Assembly: GCA_963838885.1 (NCBI GenBank)
Contig: CAWITB010000067.1
Location: 62,001-126,000 of the forward strand
From: JAICMB01 sp963838885
GTDB lineage: Bacteria > Acidobacteriota > Terriglobia > Bryobacterales > Bryobacteraceae
Length of the DNA: 64,000 bases
Direction: 5' to 3'
Shown in pieces: positions 27,808 through 35,761 of the stretch. The notes under the pieces are model-generated. The model saw only the letters and a program-made list of their open reading frames with translations, made no database searches and was not told where the DNA came from. The position numbers and the translations under genes are program-made. The stretch's first letter is position 1, and every line of letters begins with the position of its first letter.

Positions 27808-28913
27808 GTCTTCACCTCCCGCGATGCTAGTGCCGCGCGGTACATGTCGAGGTAGCCGGAGGCCATGCGCGTGGGCGTGAACCGCAGACCGCGCTGCCGA
27901 GCTTTCGTCGAAAGGTCCCAGCGCGCGTCATCGTCGGCGATCAGCATATTGATCGCTCGCGTCAATGCATTGTCGTCGTCGGGGGAGACAAAGACCGCCG
28001 CGCCGTCCCAGTTTTCGCGCAGGCTGGGGATATCTCCCAGCACCAAGGCGCAACCCGATAACGCCGCTTCGAGGATCGACAAACCGAACGGCTCATACCT
28101 GGCCGGAAGAGCGTAAATCGCAGTTTTCGCGTACCACTCCCGCACGCTGGCGCACGAGAGCCTTCCGAGCGTGCGCGCCCCGCCGGGCACGTAGCCGGAG
28201 CCATTGGGATGCGTCGAATCGCCGGCGATGAAAACCGGCCACTCGATCGCGGCGGCGATGCGGTCGAGAGCGGCTATGTTCTTGGCTTCGTCCCACATCC
28301 GCCCCGCCGAGAATACGATCGGCTCCTTCGGTCGCGGCGCAAACTCGCGCGGATCGCACGCATTCGGAATTACGACGGCGCGGCGCAATGGAGCATAGCG
28401 GCGGCGAAGCTCCGATAACATCGCGCGCGATGGCGCGGCGACGCAATCGGCCGCGGCCAGCCCACGTCGAACTTCGTCGCGGTAGCGCTCCCAATTGTCC
28501 GGAGCCGGTTCGCCCTTCACGGCGCTCCACCACGAAAGTACGCAGGAGTGCCCCACGGCAATGACGGGCCCCCGCCACTCGCGCGACCCGTGGACATAGC
28601 CGTTTAGATGAACGATATCGGGCGCCAAATGGCCTTCGAGATCGAGCAGCCAGTCGCCCGCGCGGCGGACATCCTCCCACGGCTCGTCCATCCATTCAAG
28701 CCGGAACGAGCTTTCGAATACCGTCAGATTTTCAAGCGCTCGCGCCTGCTTCCATTGATCGGGCGCCAGAGGGGCACCCATGGTGGCCAGGTAGACGGAA
28801 ATGCCGTGACGCTCAAGCGCCTTTGCGAGCGTCAGCGAGTATGTCCAGACGCCGCCCACCGTATCGGCTGTCATCAAAACGGAGCGGACGGGATGTTCTT
28901 GCTCAGCTCCCAT
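27798..28913 (-). CDS. GT4-family glycosyltransferase
   Basis: A 371-residue GT-B glycosyltransferase of family 4. The N-terminal lobe reads MTADTVGGVWTYSLTLAKAL (glycine loop); the linker has VIPNACDPREFAP; the donor-binding lobe has FSAGRMWDEAKN and the E-x7-E motif YEPFGLSILEAALSGCALVL. No membrane segment. The ATG at 28913 overlaps the radical SAM stop by 11 bp. In the operon it would transfer a common nucleotide sugar while the CgeB-like enzymes do further steps; substrates are unknown. Confidence 0.9.
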   Translation of the reverse strand: MGAEQEHPVRSVLMTADTVGGVWTYSLTLAKALERHGISVYLATMGAPLAPDQWKQARALENLTVFESSFRLEWMDEPWEDVRRAGDWLLDLEGHLAPDIVHLNGYVHGSREWRGPVIAVGHSCVLSWWSAVKGEPAPDNWERYRDEVRRGLAAADCVAAPSRAMLSELRRRYAPLRRAVVIPNACDPREFAPRPKEPIVFSAGRMWDEAKNIAALDRIAAAIEWPVFIAGDSTHPNGSGYVPGGARTLGRLSCASVREWYAKTAIYALPARYEPFGLSILEAALSGCALVLGDIPSLRENWDGAAVFVSPDDDNALTRAINMLIADDDARWDLSTKARQRGLRFTPTRMASGYLDMYRAALASREVKTCA

Positions 28914-30189
28914 GCGTCGTCAATTCAAGCTGAACCAGCGGGACTGGCCGCTCCTCTTGAATGTCGCTGAAGGCGGTGAAGCCGTTCAAATAGGCGTTGT
29001 GGGCGCGCTCCCAGGCGTCATCGGTGGCGGCGCCCCAGCGCCGCGTATACTCTGGAGATCCGGGATAGGGAAATAGCGGCACGGGCTTATTGGCCCAAAC
29101 GCCGCGCTCGATCAGATACTGCCGCCAGCGTTCGATTTCGCCTTCCTCGTCCTGCTCCATTTCGAGCAAATTGGCCTGCACAAACGGAACTCGGCGCTTG
29201 GCATACACAAGGCGATCGGCCAGTTCGTAGGTCGACAGTTTGCATTTTTTGTCGAGCGTCTTGCGGCCTTCCTCCGTGATGCTCTCGACGCCGGCTTCAA
29301 TTGAAACGCACCCGGCTTGCCCGAGCAGGTCGATCATTTCGTGATTCCAAAGATCGATGCGGGTTTGCACGCCGATCTTGATGTTCCGTTCCGCGAGTCC
29401 CAACAATAATTCACGGTTGGGCAGGAAGATTTCGTCGATAAAATACATGTACTCGATGCCCTTCGCAATCAGGTCGTCGAGTTCCTCAAAGACAACGGAC
29501 AGAGGCCGCCGCCGGTATTTATCGCGGAAGTTGTCCTTAGCGCAGAAGGTACAGTGATAGGGGCATCCGCGCGAGGTCTCCATCTCGGCTCCAGGTCCGT
29601 TCGGCGCGGCCTCGAAGCGGTGATGATGGTGCGCATGGCGCGCGACCACGCCGGCCGGCCACTTGAGAGCCGGTAGAGCGTCCATATTCGCCGTCCAAGG
29701 CCCTCCCTGGACCGCGATGCGGCCGTCGCGGCAATAGGCGATGGAAGGGACGTCTTTCCACTCACCTGCGAGTTTCGGCAGGATCTCCTCGCATTCTCCT
29801 ATCACGACAACATCGGCGGCGAGCTTATTCAAAGCGGCGCGTGGCGTGGTCGAAGCGTGCGGCCCTACGACGACCAGCGTTCCGGCCACATCCGCTACCG
29901 CGCGCGCCGTTTCCTGCGGAACGCGCAGCTCCGGTGGGGCGCAGCGCCAGAACAGATAACTGGGCGCGGTCGTGACGACGGTAAAATCGGGTCGAAACGC
30001 CGCGATGCGGGAACGGATTTCAGCGAGCGAGAGGCCGTCAAACTGCGCGTCAATGACGAGCACTTCGTGCCCCGCCTGTTCGAGCAGAGCCTGCGAGTAC
30101 CCATATTCCAAAGGGAAGTGCGGCTCGCGGCAGCCAAAGTAAATACTGCCTTCGAAACTCCACGGCGGGTTGATCAGCGCATATTTCAT
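28903..30189 (-). CDS. B12-binding-domain radical SAM protein
   Basis: A 428-residue enzyme. An N-terminal Rossmann-like B12-binding domain (MKYALINPPWSFEGSIYFG, VLVIDAQFDGLS, VVVGPHASTTP) precedes a radical SAM barrel with the cluster motif CPYHCTFC (CxxxCxxC) near residue 196, then IDEIFLPNRELL and GVQTRIDLWN, and a SPASM-less C-terminus. ATG 30189 is chosen since it overlaps the upstream SDR stop (ATGA) and gives the domain start. Such enzymes do radical methylations, epimerisations or ring changes; in a sugar operon it may modify a nucleotide sugar or glycan. The reaction is not deducible. Confidence 0.88.
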   Translation of the reverse strand: MKYALINPPWSFEGSIYFGCREPHFPLEYGYSQALLEQAGHEVLVIDAQFDGLSLAEIRSRIAAFRPDFTVVTTAPSYLFWRCAPPELRVPQETARAVADVAGTLVVVGPHASTTPRAALNKLAADVVVIGECEEILPKLAGEWKDVPSIAYCRDGRIAVQGGPWTANMDALPALKWPAGVVARHAHHHHRFEAAPNGPGAEMETSRGCPYHCTFCAKDNFRDKYRRRPLSVVFEELDDLIAKGIEYMYFIDEIFLPNRELLLGLAERNIKIGVQTRIDLWNHEMIDLLGQAGCVSIEAGVESITEEGRKTLDKKCKLSTYELADRLVYAKRRVPFVQANLLEMEQDEEGEIERWRQYLIERGVWANKPVPLFPYPGSPEYTRRWGAATDDAWERAHNAYLNGFTAFSDIQEERPVPLVQLELTTHGS

Positions 30190-31304
30190 ACGGCGGCCGT
30201 CTCGGGAACCGCGGGAGCCTCGGGAGCGCTGGGAGCCTCGGGAGCAAAGTCGCGCGCTTCGGCAAGCCAAGCACAGAGAGCCCGAATTCCGCTCGCCGGA
30301 CTCACCTTGGGCGACCACCCCGTCGCACGCTGGAATTTCGCGGTGTTGGACACGTAGTAGCGCTGATCTCCGGTGCGCGCCCGCTCGTATTGAATTAACG
30401 GCTTTGTCCCGTGCACCCGCTGAATGGTCGAAAGTAGCTCGACCAGACTGACCGTGCGGCACGGTCCGCCGCCGATGTTAAACGCCTGGCCCGAAATCGA
30501 GGCCATGTGCCGCTGCGCCAGTAAGAAGGCATCCACCAAGTCTTCGACAAATAGAATGTCGCGGACCTGAAGCCCATCGCCGTAAATGGTGATCGGCCGG
30601 CCTTCGAGCGCTTGAATGAGAAAATGCGCCACCCATCCCTGGTCCTCGGTGCCGAACTGATGCGGGCCATAAATGCAGCTCATGCGAAATACGGCCGCGG
30701 GTCGTCCGAAGGAACGAGCATAGTCGAGCACATATTGCTCGGCCGCGCCCTTCGAACAGCCATATGGCGTATGAAATTCCAGCGGCCGCGCCTCGGAGAT
30801 TCCCTCTTCGCGAATGCGGGGATCTTGCGGCTCATAACGGGTATTTGTCTGGCGCAGTTCTATATCGTGAAGACCGCCGTAAACTTTGTTTGTCGAAGTG
30901 TACACCAAGGGCGGCGGCTCCGCGAGCGCGCGGAGCTCTTCGAGCAGATTGAACGTGCCGCATACGTTCACTTCAAAATCCGTACGCGCATCAACCAGGC
31001 TGGTCGTTACGGCGACCTGCGCGGCGAAATGGAACACTTCGCCAGCGCGTTGCACGACGCGTCCGACGGCCGCTCGGTCGCGAATATCGCCCGTGACCAA
31101 CTGGACCCGGCCGCCGTGCGCGCGCTGCAGCCAACGTACATTTTCCTTCACGCCGTCGCGGCTCAAATTGTCGAAGAGGACGACGCCGCGGCCCTGACTC
31201 AGTAATCTGTGCGCAAGATTCGTACCGATAAAACCAGCGCCGCCGGTGATCAATACGGGCTTCGCCTGACTCACACGGCTTTCACTCACACGACTTTGAC
31301 TCAC
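30186..31304 (-). CDS. CDP-paratose 2-epimerase-like SDR sugar-nucleotide epimerase
   Basis: A 372-residue extended SDR enzyme. NAD-binding motif TGGAGFIGTNLAHRLL at the N-terminus, the STNKVYGGLHD and FHTPYGCSKGAAEQY (YxxxK) blocks and GWVAHFLIQALEG strongly resemble CDP-paratose/tyvelose 2-epimerase (RfbE). The C-terminal tail is a Pro/Ala/Glu repeat (APEAPSAPEAPAVPE). Start codon GTG 31304 overlaps the upstream stop (GTGA); GTG 31289 and 31274 in a tandem repeat are equally possible starts. Exact substrate is uncertain. Confidence 0.85.
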   Translation of the reverse strand: MSQSRVSESRVSQAKPVLITGGAGFIGTNLAHRLLSQGRGVVLFDNLSRDGVKENVRWLQRAHGGRVQLVTGDIRDRAAVGRVVQRAGEVFHFAAQVAVTTSLVDARTDFEVNVCGTFNLLEELRALAEPPPLVYTSTNKVYGGLHDIELRQTNTRYEPQDPRIREEGISEARPLEFHTPYGCSKGAAEQYVLDYARSFGRPAAVFRMSCIYGPHQFGTEDQGWVAHFLIQALEGRPITIYGDGLQVRDILFVEDLVDAFLLAQRHMASISGQAFNIGGGPCRTVSLVELLSTIQRVHGTKPLIQYERARTGDQRYYVSNTAKFQRATGWSPKVSPASGIRALCAWLAEARDFAPEAPSAPEAPAVPETAAV

Positions 31305-31312
31305 ACTACTAG
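31268..31312. repeat. 15 bp tandem repeat, three units, across a start codon
   Basis: Three imperfect 15 bp units (31268-31282, 31283-31297, 31298-31312), each carrying ACTCACAC on the plus strand. On the minus strand each unit supplies an in-frame GTG-AGT, giving three stacked possible starts for the epimerase. Copy number changes would add or remove five residues without shifting the frame. Confidence 0.7.
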
Positions 31313-32414
31313 CCCTCGCGAGGCAAGCTCATCCTTCATCTCGGAGAAGCGATCGTGGGCGATCTGACCTTCGAGCCACGCCGCCAAATCGACCAGACCG
31401 TCTTCCAGATCCCAGGTGGGCTCGTAGCCGAGGATGTTGCGCGCTTGCGAGATATCCGGGAAGCAATGGCGAATATCGCCAACCCTGTATTTGCCGGCGA
31501 TCTCGGGCTCGAGGTCCTTGCCGAGGACGCGCGCCATTTTGCGCGCCACGTCGCTGACGCGGTATTGCGTTCCGCTGCCGATATTGAACACCTGGCCGGC
31601 TGCTTGCGGCGATTCGAGCGCGAGGCGGCAGGCGCGCGCGACATCGTATACGCTCACGAAATCCCGAAGCTGCCTGCCGTCTTCGAAGATGAGCGGCGGT
31701 TTGCCGTTCAGAAGCCGCGAAGCGAAAATCGCGAGCACGCCGGTATAGGGATTGGAGAGCGCCTGGTTGGGACCAAAAGCATTGAAGAAGCGCATGGCGA
31801 CGGTCGGGATTCCGTAGGCGCGGCCCACGATCAGGCACATGCGCTCCTGATCGTATTTCGAAAGCGCATAGATCGATTCGAGCACCGGCGTCTTCCACTC
31901 CGGCGTTGGCACCGGCTCGAGCAACTCACCGATCAGGACCTCGCAGCTCCCAATCGCTGCGCTTCAACTGTTCCAGGTTGCGCTCGACATGCGCGTGCAG
32001 CGAGCCGTCGGGTCCTTTATAAAGTCCCTCTCCATAAATGCTCATGCTGGAGGCCACGAGCAGCCTTTCCACCGGATGTTCAACCAGCGCTTCGAGCAAG
32101 ACCGCGGTCCCGAAATTATTTACGCTGGTGTAGCGCGCAATGTCGTACATGCTCTGACCGACACCGACGCACGCGACAAAATGAACAACGGCGTCCACTC
32201 CTCTTAGCGACCTCCGAACGGCATCCGCGTTGCGGATGTCATCGACGATCAATTCGACATCGCTATTCAGATAGGACGGAGGTTTACGGTCCGCGCCATG
32301 GACCTGGGAGGAAAGATTATCGAGGACCCTTACCTTATAGCCTTTTCCAAGAAGCTCATCTGCCAGATGGGAGCCGATAAAACCGGCCCCACCGGTGATC
32401 AGGATCTGCTCCAT
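31301..32414 (-). CDS. NAD-dependent sugar-nucleotide epimerase/dehydratase, one-base insertion
   Basis: First gene of the glycan operon, starting at ATG 32414 after AGAGGAGACACGG. The extended SDR starts MEQILITGGAGFIGSHLADE and after the break has the catalytic SIYALSKYDQER (YxxxK), RFFNAFGPNQALSNPYTG and RDFVSVYDVARA. The frame is lost by one extra base at about 31931 (GPD-R-stop in place of GPDGELLEPVP); the total of 370 codons is normal when corrected. UDP-glucose 4-epimerase-like enzymes fit best. Both halves keep all motifs, so this is probably a sequence error. Confidence 0.85.
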
Positions 32415-32567
32415 CCGTGTCTCCTCTTACGGGGAACTCTCACCACGTTAGGTAAGATGTTTGTAGCTAGAGGATCTTTCCTGGTTTTTTCAGTTTTTTT
32501 AAAAAAAGTCTGTGGATTGTAACTTTGTTAGACCACGGGGGCCTAAAACAGGACGGTTCAGAAACGT

Positions 32568-33317
32568 TCAACTGACGGAATTACCTAATCGGGGGTGTTC
32601 CTGCGTGCCCGGAGGAACGCGGCGCAACCGGTGACCCGCTTCCGTGCTGTACTCTTCCTCGGGACAGGCGTCGCCCACGGCTGCATCGGTTGTTAGCGTC
32701 GCCGGCGCCGCCGCGTTGACAGGTTCTGTTGCCACTGGTTCCGTCACGACGCCCCCGGATCGCCGCGGCAAGGGGCGATCACTGACGGCAAAGTCCGCCG
32801 AAGCCTCCCCGGCCGACGCGATGTCTTCGCCCCCGGTTTGCTCCAGGACCGCTTTGGCGCGCTTGACCCAGTCTGAATTGTCGCAGTGAACAGAAACGAG
32901 GATACCGCCCTTGCGGATTCGACCCTCAAACCTCTTCGCCTCGTATTCTGGAATCCCAAGTCCCGTCAAGGCGCCGATGACGCCACCCACGGCCCCGCCG
33001 ACGCCCACGCCGCTCAGCATGGCGAGAATCGGGCCTGCCGCGATAAAGGGACCGATCCCCGGAATGGCCAACGCGCCGATTCCGGCGAGCCAGCCGAGAG
33101 CGCCGCCAATAATGCCCCCGGAAATCCCACCCGTCGTGGCGCCCTCGGGAGCTTTCGTTTCCTTCTCGATGGCTAAATCCTTAGTACCTTCGTTGTCGGG
33201 AAACAACACAGAAATATCGGTATTGCGAAATCCGGCGTTTCTTAACGTGTCCACGACGGCTTCCGCGGTCGCCTGGTTTTGATAAATTCCAAAAACCGCA
33301 GTGTTTTTGCCAGCCAT
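32568..33317 (-). CDS. YflT/GS17M-like general stress protein with Gly-zipper segment
   Basis: A 249-residue protein. The N-terminal part (AVFGIYQNQATAEAVVDTLR, FRNTDISVLFPDNEGTK) matches the ferredoxin-like 'general stress protein 17M'-type domain. A long Gly-rich hydrophobic segment (GGISGGIIGGALGWLAGIGA and GVGVGGAVGGVIGALTG) forms a glycine zipper or membrane hairpin, followed by a second alpha/beta part (GILVSVHCDNSDWVKRAK) and a disordered tail. Membrane-associated stress proteins of this type are common in Acidobacteria. Function is not established. Confidence 0.75.
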   Translation of the reverse strand: MAGKNTAVFGIYQNQATAEAVVDTLRNAGFRNTDISVLFPDNEGTKDLAIEKETKAPEGATTGGISGGIIGGALGWLAGIGALAIPGIGPFIAAGPILAMLSGVGVGGAVGGVIGALTGLGIPEYEAKRFEGRIRKGGILVSVHCDNSDWVKRAKAVLEQTGGEDIASAGEASADFAVSDRPLPRRSGGVVTEPVATEPVNAAAPATLTTDAAVGDACPEEEYSTEAGHRLRRVPPGTQEHPRLGNSVS

Positions 33318-33382
33318 AAGCCTCCTTCAGAGCACCACTAGTATAGCCTCTCGCCGCCAACAACGAAAAACTTTCACACTGT

Positions 33383-33547
33383 TCAAGCTCGCCGGGCGAC
33401 GCTCATAATCAGCGTGACGAGAAAGACGACCAGAAAAATGAAAAACAGGATCTTTGCGATCCCAGCCGACGCGACGGCTACGCCCGTGAATCCGAAAATC
33501 GCGGCCAGAATGGCGATTATAAAAAAAGCTAGCGCCCAACCCAACAT
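33383..33547 (-). CDS. DUF1328-family small membrane protein
   Basis: A 54-residue protein (MLGWALAFFIIAILAAIFG, then AGIAKILFFIFLVVFLVTLI) with two TM helices and a basic end (SVARRA). This matches the YtjA/DUF1328 family, usually found with stress genes. Start ATG 33547; the longer open frame upstream is antisense to ku. Divergent from ku, 114 bp apart. Confidence 0.85.
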   Translation of the reverse strand: MLGWALAFFIIAILAAIFGFTGVAVASAGIAKILFFIFLVVFLVTLIMSVARRA

Positions 33548-33661
33548 ATCGTTTTTCGCTCCATGCGCATCTAGAAGCAACCATGAAGCCAAACCGAAGA
33601 GCCGCCCGCGCGACTCGCAGATTTGGCCGTGAAAATGCATCTTTGCCAAATGAGGAGACTT

Positions 33662-34498
33662 ATGGCTGCGACTGTCTGGAAAGGATACATGAGCTTCGGA
33701 CTGATCTCGATTCCGATCCGCCTTTTCGCGGCGGCCCGCACCGAGCGCGTCAGTTTTCACATGATCCACGAAGTTTGCAACACCCGGGTCAAACAGCAGC
33801 TTTTTTGTCCACATTGTGAGCGCGTGGTGGAGCGCTCTGAGATCGTGAAGGGGTACGAGATCGACAAAGGACGCTGGGTGATCGTTGACGACGAGGATAT
33901 AAAGAAGGTAGCTCCGCAATCTACGGATACGATGGAGATACTTGAATTCGTGAAGCTCAGCGACGTCGATCCGCTGTATTTCGATGCGTCCTATTATGCG
34001 CTTCCCGAAGATCCTGGGCGCAAGGCTTACAAGCTCATGGTCGAAACGATGGAGAAGGCCGGCTACGCCGCAGTCGCCAAAGTCGGAATGCACCAGCGCG
34101 AGTATGTGGTCATCATCCGCGCGCGCGAAAACGGGTTAACCCTGCACACTATCTATTACCCCAACGAGGTTCGGGCCGTACCCGAATACGGCAAAACCGG
34201 CGATGTACAGGTCAAGCCGCAGGAAATTCAACTTGCCGAGCAGCTCGTAAAGAGCCTTGCCGGGCCTTTCGAGCCGCAGCGCTACGAAGATGAGTATCAA
34301 AAGCGCTTACTGAAGTTAATCGAAGCGAAGGGCGAAGGCAAAGCCATTGAAGGGGCGCCTCACCGCAAGGTAGCGCCTGTCGTGGATTTGATGGCGGCTT
34401 TGCAGAAGAGCCTTGCGGCCGCGGGTAAGCATCCTGAGAGAAAGCCGGCTGCGAAGGCGCCCTCCAAGAAGACAGTGGCGCATCGCAAGACTGCCTAG
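33662..34498 (+). CDS. ku: Ku protein for non-homologous end joining
   Basis: The bacterial Ku homodimer binds DNA ends for repair with LigD. The 278-residue protein starts at ATG 33662 after GAGGAG and reads MAATVWKGYMSFGLISIPIR, the family N-terminus. The beta-barrel/bridge region has FHMIHEVCNTRVKQQLFCPH, GYEIDKGRWVIV and LHTIYYPNEVRAV. The C-terminus is a Lys/Ala/Pro-rich tail (ERKPAAKAPSKKTVAHRKTA), typical for DNA contact. No ligD is in the window. Neighbours are stress-type genes, which suggests stationary or stress expression. Confidence 0.96.
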   Translation: MAATVWKGYMSFGLISIPIRLFAAARTERVSFHMIHEVCNTRVKQQLFCPHCERVVERSEIVKGYEIDKGRWVIVDDEDIKKVAPQSTDTMEILEFVKLSDVDPLYFDASYYALPEDPGRKAYKLMVETMEKAGYAAVAKVGMHQREYVVIIRARENGLTLHTIYYPNEVRAVPEYGKTGDVQVKPQEIQLAEQLVKSLAGPFEPQRYEDEYQKRLLKLIEAKGEGKAIEGAPHRKVAPVVDLMAALQKSLAAAGKHPERKPAAKAPSKKTVAHRKTA

Positions 34499-34503
34499 GC
34501 GCA

Positions 34504-35466
34504 ATGCTTCCGTGCCGGGGGGTTCGTGGGGCCGTTGCCGCGCTATTGAGCACTGGCCTGGTTCTCGCAGCGGAAATGCCGCGCGTTCTATGGCATGACC
34601 CGGGCGACGTTGCGAAAATCGACCTCGGCGGAGATGCCGGTACAGGTATCCCAGCGCCTCGGCCGCCCTTCACATTCATAAAAGAAGACCTCAGCGGGAC
34701 TCAGACGAAAGTCTTGGTCAAGGACGGCACGGGACGCACGTGGGACATCAAGTTCGGTTTCGAGGTAAAGCCGGAGTGTTTTACCTGGCGTATTCCGGTC
34801 GCAGTGGGATATTATGTCGAGCCGAGCTATTTCGTTGCCTCTGGAACGATCGCGGCGATCGGTAGGATCACGCGCAAATCGGCTTCGCTGCAACTGGACG
34901 GGCGCTTCAAGGATGGGCGCTTTCAGATCCGTGATGCCACCCTCTTCAAATATCTCAACAATCAAACGTGGAACTGGGCATCGAACCCGTTCGTGGGAAC
35001 TCCCGAATTGAAAGGGCTGGAGATCCTCATCATGCTGGCGTCGAACTGGGACAACAAGGACGGAACGTCCGGCCGCGGCGAAGCAAATACCGGTATTTTC
35101 GACCGCGCCGGCCATCAACTACTTTATGCGTTTACCGACTGGGGCTCCGGCATGGGGCGCTGGGGGGATAAGACGGGACAGACAGATTGGACTTGCCCGG
35201 ACTACACTCAGCAGACAGCCGGCTTTGTGAAGGGCGTTGTAAATGGCCAAGTAACATTCAGTTACCAGGGCCATCACAACGATGATTTCAAGAACGGCAT
35301 CCGTCCTTCAGATGTCGCTTGGCTTATGAAGTATCTTGGGCAGTTAACCGAATTGCAGGTACGCTCCGCTCTGCGCGCGAGCGGAGCGAATCGTACCGAA
35401 GAAACCTGCTTTGCGCGAGCCATTCGCGCCCGCATCGAGCAACTCCGAACCGTGTCGAAGCGATAA
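34504..35466 (+). CDS. Exported hypothetical protein, 320 aa
   Basis: A 320-residue protein with a signal peptide-like N-terminus (GAVAALLSTGLVLAAEMP). Conserved-looking blocks are TKVLVKDGTGRTWDIKFGFE, WRIPVAVGYYVEPSYFV, LEILIMLASNWDNKDGT, LYAFTDWGSGMGRWGD and GHHNDDFKNGI. I do not recognise a named family, though the NWDNKDGT block following a long hydrophobic helix resembles catalytic loops of atypical kinases; that is only a resemblance. It begins 5 bp after ku and may be co-transcribed with it. Confidence 0.65.
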   Translation: MLPCRGVRGAVAALLSTGLVLAAEMPRVLWHDPGDVAKIDLGGDAGTGIPAPRPPFTFIKEDLSGTQTKVLVKDGTGRTWDIKFGFEVKPECFTWRIPVAVGYYVEPSYFVASGTIAAIGRITRKSASLQLDGRFKDGRFQIRDATLFKYLNNQTWNWASNPFVGTPELKGLEILIMLASNWDNKDGTSGRGEANTGIFDRAGHQLLYAFTDWGSGMGRWGDKTGQTDWTCPDYTQQTAGFVKGVVNGQVTFSYQGHHNDDFKNGIRPSDVAWLMKYLGQLTELQVRSALRASGANRTEETCFARAIRARIEQLRTVSKR

Positions 35467-35472
35467 TTCCCC

Positions 35473-35700
35473 TTAGCGGCGGGGAGAAGTCTCATTCTCC
35501 TCGCGAAGCGTGCGCGCCCATTCGTCGGCTTGCTTATGGGCTTCGTCTTTTGAGAGACCGTAGCGCTCCTGGACCTTACCTACGAGCTGGTCTTTTTTTC
35601 CGCCAATCAGGTGCCAGTCGTCGTCGGTGAGTTTGCCCCACTGCTCGCGCGCCTTGCCCATCACCTGTTTCCAGTTCCCTTCAATGCGATCCCAATTCAT
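35473..35700 (-). CDS. CsbD-family stress protein
   Basis: A 75-residue hydrophilic protein starting MNWDRIEGNWKQVMGKAREQ (ATG 35700; the frame runs 14 codons further upstream without a better start). The signature W-x-x-I-x-G-N-W-K-x2-K-G-K and the repeat GKLTDDDWHLIGGKKDQLVG identify CsbD. CsbD proteins are induced by general stress, and the mechanism is not known. Confidence 0.9.
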   Translation of the reverse strand: MNWDRIEGNWKQVMGKAREQWGKLTDDDWHLIGGKKDQLVGKVQERYGLSKDEAHKQADEWARTLREENETSPRR

Positions 35701-35761
35701 TTTAGATGCCTCCGTTGATGTCCAATGCACGGCATCTGCCAATCCCCTGTAGTATGAAATC

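Noticed and set aside
32495..32508. T7A7 palindrome upstream of the glycan operon
   Set aside because: Looks terminator-like by eye but has no GC stem; may be only an AT-rich promoter region, so not called.
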